From: an uncultured Porphyromonadaceae bacterium
GTDB lineage: Bacteria > Bacteroidota > Bacteroidia > Bacteroidales > UBA11471
Assembly (NCBI GenBank): GCA_900542765.1
Contig: UQOX01000038.1
Location: forward strand, 1 to 17,250
Direction: 5' to 3'
Length of the DNA: 17,250 nucleotides
Of this stretch, positions 1 to 7,725 are shown in pieces (the stretch's first letter is position 1; each line of letters opens with the position of its first letter). The notes beneath the pieces were generated by a model, which had not been told where the DNA came from, ran no database searches, and was given only the letters and a program-made list of their open reading frames with translations. The translations under genes were made by a program, and so were the position numbers.

Positions 1-325
<325 letters not shown>

Positions 326-428
326 TGAAGAGCGGACTACATAACCTCAACTCGTTTCAATCCCAAGTCAATCACAAGCGGAGGCAGAATCGGCGAAAGG
401 CCGAAGAAAGCCGGAAGCGAAAAAGACT
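326..428 (+). other. 23S-5S internal transcribed spacer
   Basis: This spacer of about 100 nt lies between the 23S and 5S genes of the same rRNA operon. It contains a short hairpin-like stretch near 390-412 (CGGCGAAAGGCCG and the following purine-rich bases), consistent with processing structure. No tRNA cloverleaf is visible. Confidence 0.7.
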
Positions 429-535
429 AAGGTGGTTATAGCATCAGGGCTCCACCTCTACCCATACCGAACAGAGAAGTTAAACCTGATCACGCCGATG
501 GTACTGCGCAAGCGGGAGAGTAGGTAGCCGCCCCC
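429..535 (+). rRNA. 5S ribosomal RNA
   Basis: The gene shows the conserved 5S core CCATACCGAACAGAGAAGTTAA (its parts fall at about 461-484) and a closing helix. GGTGG at 431-435 can pair with CCGCC at 528-532, including one G-U pair. The length of about 107 nt suits Bacteroidetes 5S rRNA. It follows 23S by about 100 nt and precedes a strong intrinsic terminator, so it is the last gene of this rRNA operon. Ends are set from the terminal helix and could move by 1-3 nt. Confidence 0.95.
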
Positions 536-539
536 TCAG

Positions 540-572
540 CGCCGGAGACAAAAGTCCCCGGCGTTTTTTTTT
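540..572 (+). terminator. rRNA operon intrinsic terminator
   Basis: The arm at 540-549 (CGCCGGAGAC) and the arm at 554-563 (GTCCCCGGCG) form a 10-position stem with a single A-C mismatch around an AAAA loop. The stem is followed by nine T residues (564-572). It lies directly after 5S rRNA and is a classic rho-independent end of the rRNA transcript. Confidence 0.9.
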
Positions 573-730
573 ATATCCCCCCCACACCCCACACCCATAG
601 CCGGCACCGCTAACCCCCAACAGCCAACAACCCGCCGACAAACCACCGCAGACCAGCTGCTGCTTACCCCGCAGCCAGCAGGAACCAACCGATAGTCAGC
701 CGGCAGATCTGCGTAAAAAGCGTTCTGACA
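573..730. other. C-skewed spacer after the rRNA operon
   Basis: No gene is supported here. The plus strand is strikingly rich in C and poor in G: by hand count, 30 C against 10 G in 601-660. Nearly all stretches have the form of CCC or ACC runs. The skew continues into the following small ORF and beyond it. Confidence 0.6.
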
Positions 731-762
731 TTTGCACAAGTCCCGACTTTTTCCTATTTTCC
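731..762 (+). promoter_or_regulatory. Candidate Bacteroidetes-type promoter for the 790 ORF
   Basis: An exact -33 element TTTG (731-734) is followed, after 20 bp, by TATTTTCC (755-762). The latter matches the TAnnTTTG -7 consensus at four of six fixed positions. Transcription would start near 768-772, about 20 nt before the ATG at 790. The spacing is right but the -7 match is imperfect, so this is a moderate call. Confidence 0.4.
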
Positions 763-789
763 ACCGTCAAACCTTCTTATCCCCTCTCC

Positions 790-1230
790 ATGGACACGTT
801 CATCAGCATCATCGGACTTGCCTCTTTCATCTACCTCTTCATCTTAGGAGCCAAAACCCTCAAAGCAAAAATCACCCCACGCCCTCCTGTCTACTTACCC
901 GTACCGAGGACCATTGCCGCACAGGTGCAGACCCGTCTGTGCGATAAAGAGTATGAAGGTATGCCCTGTCGCATATTCTCTTCCGTTGAAAACGACTTCA
1001 CCCTCATTTATACACCTAAGCCTCTCTCCCGGGAATCCGCCGAAGCCATTATTCGCAACGAACCCGACCTCATGAGACATGAAATCTGCTTCCACACCAC
1101 CCCCGACGAAGCCTATTATCATACGCCACTCACCATACGGGACATCGATGCCAAAAGCCCATACGGCCAGTACCTGCACTCCGACGATGGCTCCTATACC
1201 ATGATTTTCGGTTTCAACACACCGCGCTGA
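790..1230 (+). CDS. Hypothetical small membrane-anchored protein
   Basis: I do not recognise this 146-residue protein. The N-terminus (about residues 4-21, rich in I, L, F and A) is a single hydrophobic segment followed by a Lys-rich stretch (KTLKAK). That predicts one membrane anchor with the remainder probably on the cytoplasmic side. A Pro-rich linker (PRPPVYLPVPR) follows, then a soluble domain of roughly 100 residues with no motif I can name. Support for coding: the gene-like N-terminal organisation, a candidate promoter 20-30 bp upstream, and a frame open for its full length. Against: isolation, strongly C-biased codons unlike the neighbouring genes, and overlapping ORFs in other frames. 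No obvious terminator follows closely. It stands alone between an rRNA operon and a convergent DJ-1-family gene, so context gives no functional hint. Confidence 0.55.
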   Translation: MDTFISIIGLASFIYLFILGAKTLKAKITPRPPVYLPVPRTIAAQVQTRLCDKEYEGMPCRIFSSVENDFTLIYTPKPLSRESAEAIIRNEPDLMRHEICFHTTPDEAYYHTPLTIRDIDAKSPYGQYLHSDDGSYTMIFGFNTPR

Positions 1231-1681
1231 CACCTTTCACACATGTTCCCGCTCTCCCTTTTAGCCCCCAAGGCGGTCAATTTCTTGTGACCAACCTATA
1301 TCCTTCCTGTGCCCTTGGCCACAACAGCAACCCCTCGGTAGCCCGGTCAACAACCCACCGTCCGCAGCGCATTCAGCCGTACCTACCGCCAATACCGACG
1401 ACTCGCAGAGTTCGACCTATCCGGCAGGTACATACAGCCATCGCACACAAGCCATCGGCCGCTTGTTCCTTCCACCGACATGCCACCACTGTCTTTCTAT
1501 TTCCTGAAATGAGGAACCCCTCCATTGTGAAATAGCTTTTTTTATCGCAATATGTTTATGATTGGCGAGATGCGCTACAAAATAACAAAAACGCCGATGT
1601 TATATTGGTGTAGCTAACAGGTCTTCGTCCATCGATGGGGCATAATCTTTTTGTCGCGTTCCTTGGCCCTCCTGATATGTA
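1231..1681. other. Intergenic region without a supported gene
   Basis: Positions 1231-1500 keep the C-over-G skew (by hand count, 26 C against 12 G in 1321-1380). They hold an 82-codon frame at 1287-1535 whose product is rich in Pro, Arg and His and has no protein-like pattern; I do not call it. From about 1530 the composition turns AT-rich. The stretch 1551-1558 (TATGTTTA) resembles a -7 element, with a TTG 23 bp upstream, but this is weak. A 10-bp palindrome CCATCGATGG occurs at 1629-1638. No tRNA, riboswitch or repeat array is visible. Confidence 0.5.
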
Positions 1682-1723
1682 AAAAGCGATAGCCCTAGCT
1701 GTCATGCAAGGGCTATCGCTTTT
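1682..1723. terminator. Bidirectional intrinsic terminator
   Basis: The arms at 1682-1696 and 1709-1723 are perfect 15-nt complements (AAAAGCGATAGCCCT and AGGGCTATCGCTTTT) around a 12-nt loop. The hairpin carries T residues on either strand. It lies 18 bp beyond the stop codon of the minus-strand DJ-1-family gene and would end that transcript. It could equally stop plus-strand transcripts arriving from the 790-1680 side. Confidence 0.85.
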
Positions 1724-1741
1724 GTCTCCATGAGGGGACTG

Positions 1742-2290
1742 TTAATCGAGCAGCATACCCTTGCGCACCTCTTCGATGACGGCATCGCCTTGTGATTTGC
1801 GGATAAGGGTCGATGCAAAGTCGATAGCGGCGGCCGGGCCTTTCCCGGTAACGATGTTGCCGTCGGTCTCGACCATGCGGCCGGTGACCGTGGCACCGTG
1901 CAGCATCTCTTCAAAACCGGGATAACAGGTGGCGGCGCGGTTTTCGAGAATACCGTTTACACCCAATACAAATGGTGCGGCGCAGATGGCGGCTACGGGC
2001 TTGTCGGCTGCTGCGTGAGCTTTCAGTGCGCTAACCAAAGGGGCGCAGCCACCCAGGTTTTTCGAGCCGGGCATTCCGCCGGGGAGTATGAGCCACTCGG
2101 CTTCGGCAAAGGGTACTTCGTCGAGAAGCATATCGGCCGTAACGGGAATGTGGTGGGAGCCGGTTACGGTTTTGTTGCCGGTAATCGATACGGTGTGGAT
2201 TTTCATGCCGGCACGGCGCATCATGTCTACCACGGTGAGGGCTTCGACTTCTTCAAAGCCTTCGGCTAAAAACAAATAAGAGGATTTCAT
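1742..2290 (-). CDS. DJ-1/PfpI (ThiJ/YajL) family protein
   Basis: This 182-residue protein spans a complete DJ-1 domain of typical length. It opens with a beta-strand and the FxEGFEEVEALT pattern. E16 aligns with the Glu that polarises the reactive Cys in human DJ-1 (E18). The nucleophile elbow is AAICAAP, placing the cysteine at residue 103 (DJ-1 C106). LPGGMPGSKNL (69-79) and VTGKGPAAAIDFA near the C-terminus are also family signatures. The family covers Cys-dependent glyoxal/methylglyoxal hydrolases, chaperone-like and redox-sensing proteins; YajL and human DJ-1 are the closest in layout. It is likely cytoplasmic, with no signal peptide. The gene is monocistronic, ending at the hairpin 1682-1723 and divergent from aroC. 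Exact substrate cannot be told from sequence. Confidence 0.93.
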   Translation of the reverse strand: MKSSYLFLAEGFEEVEALTVVDMMRRAGMKIHTVSITGNKTVTGSHHIPVTADMLLDEVPFAEAEWLILPGGMPGSKNLGGCAPLVSALKAHAAADKPVAAICAAPFVLGVNGILENRAATCYPGFEEMLHGATVTGRMVETDGNIVTGKGPAAAIDFASTLIRKSQGDAVIEEVRKGMLLD

Positions 2291-2402
2291 AGTGCTTTTT
2301 GCGTTTTATGTTCATGATAAGAATAGAGAGAGGCGAAAGTCTCGGCAGAGATGAAAACGACGTTTCGCTTGTTGCCTCGGCCGAGCCTGCTCCCATATTC
2401 TA

Positions 2403-2410
2403 CAAATATA
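2403..2410 (-). promoter_or_regulatory. Candidate -7 element for the DJ-1-family gene
   Basis: Read on the minus strand this is TATATTTG, an exact match to TAnnTTTG. It would give a leader of about 105 nt before the ATG at 2290. I see no TTTG or TTG at the expected 19-21 bp upstream, so the call rests on the -7 box alone. Confidence 0.35.
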
Positions 2411-2544
2411 GTGAAAGCTTGGTGAATAGGAGCGGGAGGCTGGCATAAAAAATCGTATAGATTTGAAAAAGATATTTTTTACAGTCCAGGATAAAGAGTT
2501 CCAAAATTGCAGGGTAGAGGCAGTCGGCGTTTGCATAAAATGAT

Positions 2545-2552
2545 TATCTTTG
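2545..2552 (+). promoter_or_regulatory. Candidate -7 element for the aroC operon
   Basis: TATCTTTG matches the Bacteroidetes -7 consensus TAnnTTTG exactly and lies 28 bp before the aroC ATG. Transcription would begin at about 2557-2560. No good -33 TTTG sits at the usual spacing; the TTTG at 2530-2533 is too close. It belongs to the 290-bp divergent spacer 2291-2580, which otherwise holds no gene. Confidence 0.45.
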
Positions 2553-2580
2553 TCGAAGAAGCATTAATGGCAATTGCAAC

Positions 2581-3654
2581 ATGAACAGTTTTGGAAATAT
2601 ATTCCGGCTCACCACGTTCGGCGAATCCCACGGAAAAGGAGTGGGGGGCGTAGTCGATGGTATGCCGGCCGGTATAGAGATTGATACCGCATACATACAG
2701 CAGGAACTCGACCGCCGTCGTCCCGGGCAGTCGTCGATTGTTACGGCCCGCAAGGAGAGCGACAGCGTGGAGATTCTTTCCGGTGTTTTCGAGGGGCGCA
2801 CGACGGGTACGCCGATAGGTTTTGTAGTCTATAATCAGGACCAGCATTCGTCCGACTACGACAACCTGCGTGCCTGCTACCGGCCCTCGCATGCCGACTA
2901 TACCTATACGATGAAATACGGCCTTCGCGACCATCGGGGCGGCGGACGCTCTTCGGCGCGCGAGACCCTCTCCCGTTGTGTGGCGGGAGCCTTGGCCAAG
3001 GCCGCCTTGGCGCATCTCGGCATTCGCGTGTGTGCCTATACTTCGCAGGTGGGCTCCATAGCGTTGCCGGGCTGTTATACCGATTATGATTTGACCCGCA
3101 TCGACGACAACATCGTGCGTTGTCCCGACGCCGAGACCGCCCGGCGCATGATCGAGCTCATCTCTGCGGTGAAGGCCGACGGCGATACCATAGGCGGTGT
3201 TATTACCGGCGTCGTACAAGGCGTGCCCGTAGGATTGGGCGAGCCGGTGTTCAACAAGTTGCACGCCGACCTGGGGGCGGCCATGCTGGGCATCAATGCC
3301 GTCAAGGGCTTTGAATATGGCATGGGTTTCGAGGGCGTACAGTACCGGGGCTCGCAGATGAACGATGCGTTTGTCGTGCGCGACGGCCGCGTGTCGACCG
3401 CGACCAACCATTCGGGCGGCATTCAGGGCGGTATTTCCAACGGACAGGATATTTACTTCCGCGTGGCCTTCAAGCCCGTGGCTACGTTGCTGCGCGACGT
3501 CGAGACCATCGACCGCGACGGCAATAGCGTCGTGGTCAAGGCGCGTGGCCGCCACGACCCGTGTGTCCTGCCCCGTGCCGTGCCCGTCGTCGAGGCCATG
3601 GCGGCCATGGTGGTGCTCGACCACTATCTGATGAACAAGACCAAACACCTTTAA
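2581..3654 (+). CDS. aroC: Chorismate synthase
   Basis: Chorismate synthase catalyses the last shikimate-pathway step, 5-enolpyruvylshikimate-3-phosphate to chorismate plus phosphate, using reduced FMN in the cytoplasm. The 357-residue product has all family signatures. These include GESHGKGVG at 14-22 (catalytic His 17), RRPGQSS (46-52), RPSHADYTY with the second conserved His at 104, and [17 protein letters not shown] at 113-129. Near the C-terminus lies [17 protein letters not shown]. Length is normal for a monofunctional bacterial enzyme, with no fused flavin reductase. The ATG at 2581 is chosen because [17 protein letters not shown] is the standard N-terminus. It is first in an operon: the M20 peptidase begins 12 bp after its stop. 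Confidence 0.98.
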   Translation: MNSFGNIFRLTTFGESHGKGVGGVVDGMPAGIEIDTAYIQQELDRRRPGQSSIVTARKESDSVEILSGVFEGRTTGTPIGFVVYNQDQHSSDYDNLRACYRPSHADYTYTMKYGLRDHRGGGRSSARETLSRCVAGALAKAALAHLGIRVCAYTSQVGSIALPGCYTDYDLTRIDDNIVRCPDAETARRMIELISAVKADGDTIGGVITGVVQGVPVGLGEPVFNKLHADLGAAMLGINAVKGFEYGMGFEGVQYRGSQMNDAFVVRDGRVSTATNHSGGIQGGISNGQDIYFRVAFKPVATLLRDVETIDRDGNSVVVKARGRHDPCVLPRAVPVVEAMAAMVVLDHYLMNKTKHL

Positions 3655-3665
3655 ACTTTACAGAT

Positions 3666-5024
3666 ATGGACATCAACTCTTACATCGAGGCTCATAGTGC
3701 CCGATTCTTTGAAGAACTCTTTTCGCTCATTCGCATTCCCTCCATCAGTTCCGACTCTTCCCGCCGGGCCGACATGGAGGCTTGCGCCGCCCGTTGGCGG
3801 GAGTTGTTGCTGGCTGCCGGTGTCGACCGTGCCGAGGTGATGCCCACGTCGGCCGCACCGGTTGTTTTTGCCGAGAAGATAATCGACCCGGCTTGGCCTA
3901 CGGTTCTCGTTTACGGCCACTACGATGTGATGCCGGTAGAGCCCCTCTCGTTGTGGAAGACCGAGCCTTTCGAGCCGGTTGTCAAGGACGGGATTCTCTA
4001 CGCCCGCGGGGCCGACGACGACAAAGGTCAATCGTTTCTCCAACTCAAAGCCTTTGAATACGCCCTTCACGAGGGCCTCTTGCGCTGCAATGTGAAATTT
4101 ATCATCGAGGGCGGCGAGGAGATAGGTTCGCCCGGAGTGGAGGAGTTCTGCCGCGAACATACCGACCTGCTCAAAGCCGACATCATTCTGGTTTCCGACA
4201 CCAGCATGGTGGGAGCCGATATTCCCTCCATCACGACCGGATTGCGGGGCTTGTCTTACTGGCAGGTCGAGGTGACGGGTCCCAATCACGACCTGCACTC
4301 GGGTATCTTCGGTGGGGCGGTGGCCAATCCCGTGAATGTGCTCTGCAAGATGATTGCCGCACTGACCGACGCCGACGGCCGCATTACCCTGCCCGGCTTC
4401 TACGACGATGTCGAAGAGGTGTCGCGCGAAGAGCGCGATATGCTGGGGGCGGTTCCCTATGACGAGGAAAAATACAAGGCCAATGTAGGGGTAAAGACCC
4501 TTTTCGGAGAGAAAGGTTACACGACGCTCGAACGCACGGCCATACGCCCCACCTTTGATGTGTGCGGCATTTGGGGCGGCTACACGGGCGAGGGCGCCAA
4601 GACGGTACTTCCCTCCAAAGCCTATGCCAAGCTCTCGTGCCGTCTGGTGCCGCACCAGCAGCACCACAAGATTGAGCAGCTGATGATCGACCACTTCAAC
4701 CGCACGGCACCCGATACCGTGCAGGTGAAGATAGAGGCCATACACGGTGGCGAGAGCTATGTGTGCCCCATCGACCTGCCGGCCTACAAGGCGGCCGAGA
4801 AAGGCTACGAGGAGGCTTTCGGCAAACGTCCGCTGGCTGTGCGCCGGGGCGGTAGCATACCCATCATCGCCGTCTTTGAGCAGGTGCTGGGCATCAAGTC
4901 GATACTCATGGGCTTCGGCCTCGAAAGCGATGCCACCCATTCGCCCAACGAGAACATTCCCGTCGATATCCTGCACAAAGGTATCGTGGCCATTGTCGGA
5001 TTCTATAAAAACTTCGGACACTGA
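3666..5024 (+). CDS. M20 family metallopeptidase (dipeptidase)
   Basis: This 452-residue zinc peptidase of the M20 clan (ArgE/DapE/CPG2/carnosinase type) probably cleaves dipeptides or short peptides in the cytoplasm, as no signal peptide is seen. The di-metal site is complete. It has YGHYDVMP (His 85, Asp 87), ARGADDDKGQ (bridging Asp 118), GGEEIGS (general base Glu 151, metal ligand Glu 152), VSDTS (Asp 178) and ATHSPNE (His 425). A dimerisation or lid domain lies between about 195 and 350 (SYWQVEVTGPNHDLHSG). The layout resembles bacterial dipeptidases close to CNDP more than DapE. An in-frame opening upstream from 3561 overlaps aroC and is not used; the ATG at 3666 lies 11 bp past the aroC stop. 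The stop overlaps the start of the next gene, suggesting translational coupling. Confidence 0.95.
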   Translation: MDINSYIEAHSARFFEELFSLIRIPSISSDSSRRADMEACAARWRELLLAAGVDRAEVMPTSAAPVVFAEKIIDPAWPTVLVYGHYDVMPVEPLSLWKTEPFEPVVKDGILYARGADDDKGQSFLQLKAFEYALHEGLLRCNVKFIIEGGEEIGSPGVEEFCREHTDLLKADIILVSDTSMVGADIPSITTGLRGLSYWQVEVTGPNHDLHSGIFGGAVANPVNVLCKMIAALTDADGRITLPGFYDDVEEVSREERDMLGAVPYDEEKYKANVGVKTLFGEKGYTTLERTAIRPTFDVCGIWGGYTGEGAKTVLPSKAYAKLSCRLVPHQQHHKIEQLMIDHFNRTAPDTVQVKIEAIHGGESYVCPIDLPAYKAAEKGYEEAFGKRPLAVRRGGSIPIIAVFEQVLGIKSILMGFGLESDATHSPNENIPVDILHKGIVAIVGFYKNFGH

Positions 5025-5959
5025 TGGCGGCAGATGCTTCTCGACCGCTTTATGCCGACATGGGCAGCTACCTGGCCGCCCGGTTTCCCTATAAGGTACA
5101 GAAAATCTCGCTTCATGCGGGATTTTCTTGTCCCAACCGCGACGGTACCAAAGGACGCGGCGGCTGCACCTATTGCAACAACCAGACGTTCAGCCCCGAT
5201 TACTGCCACACCGGGCGGAGCATTACCGAACAGCTCGACGAGGGTATCGCTTTCTTCGCCCGCAAGTATCCCGACATGAAATACCTGGCCTATTTTCAGG
5301 CTTACACCAATACCTACGGGGCCACACCTTATCTGGCGGCCTGCTACGAGGAGGCGTTGGCACACGAAGGGGTGGTGGGGCTCATCATCGGCACGCGACC
5401 CGACTGCATGCCGCCCGACCTGCTTGCCTATCTCTCCGACCTGGCACGCGACCGTTATCTCATGGTGGAGTATGGCATCGAGAGCACCTGCGACGAGACG
5501 TTGGCACGCGTCAACCGGGGGCACGACTACGCCTCGGCCGTCGATGCCGTGCGACGCACGGCCGAAGCCGGCATACCTGTGGGGGCGCACATGATATTGG
5601 GTCTGCCCGGCGAGAGCCGCGAAACGATACTTTCTCATGCCGGACGTCTGTCGGCCCTTCCCCTCACGATGGTCAAACTGCACCAGTTGCAGCTCATTCG
5701 GGGCACCCGGCTGGCCCAGGAATATGAGCAGGGTCTGGCCGACATATATCCCTACACCGTGACGGAGTATGTCGACCTGGCCATCGACTTCATCGAGCGG
5801 CTGCGCCCCGACATCGTTGTCGAGCGGTTTGTCTCCCAGTCGCCCGATGCGCTGCTTATCGCGCCGCGCTGGGGCTTGAAGAACCACGAGTTTACGGCAC
5901 GCCTCCTGCAACGTATGCGCGAGCGGAATACTTGGCAGGGGCGCCTTTGGACGGAATGA
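5024..5959 (+). CDS. Radical SAM protein, TIGR01212/YhcC family
   Basis: This 311-residue protein matches the E. coli YhcC / B. subtilis YtqA group. The [4Fe-4S] cysteines lie in FSCPNRDGTKGRGGCTYC: Cys 36, Cys 48 and Cys 51. This widened CX11CX2C spacing, with the preceding HAGFSCPNRDG, is the family hallmark. Further signatures are YFQAYTNTY, GTRPDCMP, EYGIEST, NRGHDY and HMILGLPGE, all parts of the SAM barrel. Cytoplasmic and oxygen-sensitive chemistry is expected. From memory, B. subtilis YtqA has been linked to wobble-uridine side-chain modification in tRNA (MnmL); whether that holds here is unknown. ATG 5024-5026 overlaps the previous stop as TGATG, so it is the last gene of the aroC operon, followed 30 bp later by a terminator. 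Confidence 0.92.
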   Translation: MAADASRPLYADMGSYLAARFPYKVQKISLHAGFSCPNRDGTKGRGGCTYCNNQTFSPDYCHTGRSITEQLDEGIAFFARKYPDMKYLAYFQAYTNTYGATPYLAACYEEALAHEGVVGLIIGTRPDCMPPDLLAYLSDLARDRYLMVEYGIESTCDETLARVNRGHDYASAVDAVRRTAEAGIPVGAHMILGLPGESRETILSHAGRLSALPLTMVKLHQLQLIRGTRLAQEYEQGLADIYPYTVTEYVDLAIDFIERLRPDIVVERFVSQSPDALLIAPRWGLKNHEFTARLLQRMRERNTWQGRLWTE

Positions 5960-5989
5960 TGCGACCGAAGTTATTCACCCGGAAAAAAT

Positions 5990-6028
5990 AAAAACGGTTC
6001 TCTTCTTTGAAAAAGAGAACCGTTTTTT
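5990..6028. terminator. Bidirectional intrinsic terminator between convergent genes
   Basis: The arms at 5990-6004 and 6013-6027 are perfect 15-nt complements (AAAAACGGTTCTCTT and AAGAGAACCGTTTTT) with an 8-nt loop. Six T follow on the plus strand, and an A-rich run 5' of the stem gives T residues on the minus strand. It ends the aroC/M20/radical SAM operon and, in the other direction, the beta-helix lipoprotein gene. Confidence 0.92.
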
Positions 6029-6069
6029 ATGGGTAGTGTGTGGCCGGAGTGCCGCTTCCGGTTGTCGGC

Positions 6070-7500
6070 TTACTCCCCGTCGAGGGTGGGTGGGGTGTAG
6101 TTGCTGGCACCGATGTCGGGCCGGGTACCGTCGGAGGGGCGGGGTTGTCCATAGAGATCGATGGCCGTCGAGTCGTTGAGGTAGGCCGTGCTGCCGGCTT
6201 CGCGGGCGGGCGACGACTCGGTGATGCGGAAGTCGAAGACATACTCCTCACCCGTGGCCACGAAGAGGGGGGCTTGCCCCCAAAGACAGTCGATGAAATT
6301 CTCGTCGTTCTCCCCGTTGACTTGCAGCAGGCAGTGGTCGAACGTGATGGGCAGTCCTTCGATGTCGGACGGCTCCATGAGTGTGCTGCGCGAGGTAAAG
6401 ATGCTGTTGGCCATGAAGAAACGCGGCTGTTGTTCCGGTGCCACGGTGTCGGCCGGCGCATGGGCTGTCAGGGTAATGGCGGGAGCCGATATGATGTCCC
6501 AGTTATAGAGGTTCGACACGGTGCAGTGTATCCATTCCGAGCGGCAGGCGGAGAGGTGCAGCAAAGCGCCTCCGGCGTTGGTGAGCTGGCAGTTGTAACC
6601 GCTGACCTGGGCGTATGAGGCCGATAGCAGGTGCGAGGCCGCGTTGTGTATGATGCTGTGTTGCAGGGTGAGCTTGGGTTGGGTCACGTCGCTCGAATCG
6701 ATGCGTATGCCCCACGACGACCCGTGCATGTCGACATACTCCCAGCGGTTGCCGTAGCTCTCGGTGCCAAACTGCACGCCGCCCCACTGTCCCGAGTAGT
6801 AGTCGTAGGGCAGGTTGGGAAACACGTTGTCGGTGCGGTCGCCCCGGAGCACGACGCGCAGCGAGTCCGACCCCTCGGCCAGCATGCGTCCGTCGATGCG
6901 GATAAAGGCTTTGTCGTGCAGGTAGAGGAAGGTGCCTTCGGTGAGGGTGAGGGTGGCACCGGCACTTACGACGAGACTGTCGTAGATGAGGAACGGCCGC
7001 TCACGGGTGAGCGTGGTGTCGGTCGTAAAGATTTTCCCGCCCCGGTACACGACGGCGTTCTGCCCGTAGGCTTCGAGTTTCACGTCCTGTCGCACCCCGT
7101 TGGTGAGGAATACGATGGAGTCTTTCACCAGGAAGGGGGTCGCTTCGTCGGTGGGGTCGATGTTGGCCTCCACAAAGACGTAGAGGCTATCGCGGGCGCT
7201 CAACTCGATGGCGCCGATGTCGGGACCTTTTTCACCGTCGACGTTGATGAAGAAACCTGAATGCCCGGCGTCGGCCAGTCGCACCGATTCGATGCGTACC
7301 GCCCGGCTGTTGCGGTTGTAGACGCGGAACGACATCGTGGCCGTACCCTTGTCGGTGAAGATGGTGTCGAACTTCACGATGTCGGTCGAGAACGACAGCA
7401 GATGCGACGGGTTGTCGGTGAATCGCTCGTCGAAACAACTTGTCGCCAGGAGAGCGATGGCACACAAGGCTATGCCGGTGAAAAAGGATTTTACATTCAT
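6070..7500 (-). CDS. Predicted surface/periplasmic lipoprotein with beta-helix and choice-of-anchor Q-type end
   Basis: The 476-residue protein starts with a lipoprotein signal peptide (hydrophobic 6-20, then LLATSC with the lipidated Cys at 22). The mature start is CFDER; acidic residues just after the Cys are reminiscent of Bacteroidetes surface-export signals, though not an exact match. Residues of about 30-160 look like an Ig-like beta domain (VKFDTIFTDKGT, MSFRVYNRNSRAVRIESV, ARDSLYVFVEANIDP). From about 165 to 440 short beta-strand repeats suggest a right-handed beta-helix (GGVQF, WEYVDMHGSSWGI, LQHSIIHNAA). The tail DLYGQPRPSDGTRPDIGASNY is the pattern I know from choice-of-anchor Q proteins. 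Function is unknown; binding or processing of a surface polysaccharide is possible, but no catalytic residues can be named. It is a single gene, convergent to the aroC operon and divergent from lpxB. Confidence 0.85.
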   Translation of the reverse strand: MNVKSFFTGIALCAIALLATSCFDERFTDNPSHLLSFSTDIVKFDTIFTDKGTATMSFRVYNRNSRAVRIESVRLADAGHSGFFINVDGEKGPDIGAIELSARDSLYVFVEANIDPTDEATPFLVKDSIVFLTNGVRQDVKLEAYGQNAVVYRGGKIFTTDTTLTRERPFLIYDSLVVSAGATLTLTEGTFLYLHDKAFIRIDGRMLAEGSDSLRVVLRGDRTDNVFPNLPYDYYSGQWGGVQFGTESYGNRWEYVDMHGSSWGIRIDSSDVTQPKLTLQHSIIHNAASHLLSASYAQVSGYNCQLTNAGGALLHLSACRSEWIHCTVSNLYNWDIISAPAITLTAHAPADTVAPEQQPRFFMANSIFTSRSTLMEPSDIEGLPITFDHCLLQVNGENDENFIDCLWGQAPLFVATGEEYVFDFRITESSPAREAGSTAYLNDSTAIDLYGQPRPSDGTRPDIGASNYTPPTLDGE

Positions 7501-7674
7501 GACGCTTACATAACGGGGTTTGTGCCGCTTTATTGTGTCCGCCCGGGTTTTGTCCCGGCCGAAAGATTCTTCCTTAATTGAAAAACGCTGTTTTCACTGT
7601 TCTCTTCTTTCGCTATTTTTGCAGGAGAGGCGGAAGGCGGCTTGGCATAGCCCTATTTGAAAACTCCGTTTCTA

Positions 7675-7706
7675 TTTGTCTCTGCGTTCTCCTTTGCTTA
7701 TATTTG
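7675..7706 (+). promoter_or_regulatory. Promoter of lpxB (Bacteroidetes sigma-ABfr type)
   Basis: TTTG (7675-7678), a 20-bp spacer and TATATTTG (7699-7706) match the -33/-7 consensus of the Bacteroidetes primary sigma factor at every fixed position. The start of transcription should fall near 7711-7714, leaving a short 12-15 nt leader. A second exact -7 box, TATTTTTG at 7614-7621, lies further upstream, but only a poor -33 (TTTTC at 7591) precedes it. It may be an additional promoter. Confidence 0.7.
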
Positions 7707-7725
7707 TGTCAAATATTTTTCGCGT

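Noticed and set aside
1287..1535. 82-codon plus-strand frame after the orphan ORF
   Set aside because: The product is rich in Pro, Arg and His with no hydrophobic core, no promoter or start context supports it, and it ends in AT-rich spacer.
2479..3648. 389-codon minus-strand frame opposite aroC
   Set aside because: It is a mirror frame of a high-GC gene; the sense strand encodes complete chorismate synthase and the antisense product (rich in His, Val and Gly) resembles no family.
3651..5021. 456-codon minus-strand frame covering the whole M20 gene
   Set aside because: Long antisense openness follows from codon bias in GC-rich DNA; the sense product has a full catalytic site while the antisense one has no domain pattern.
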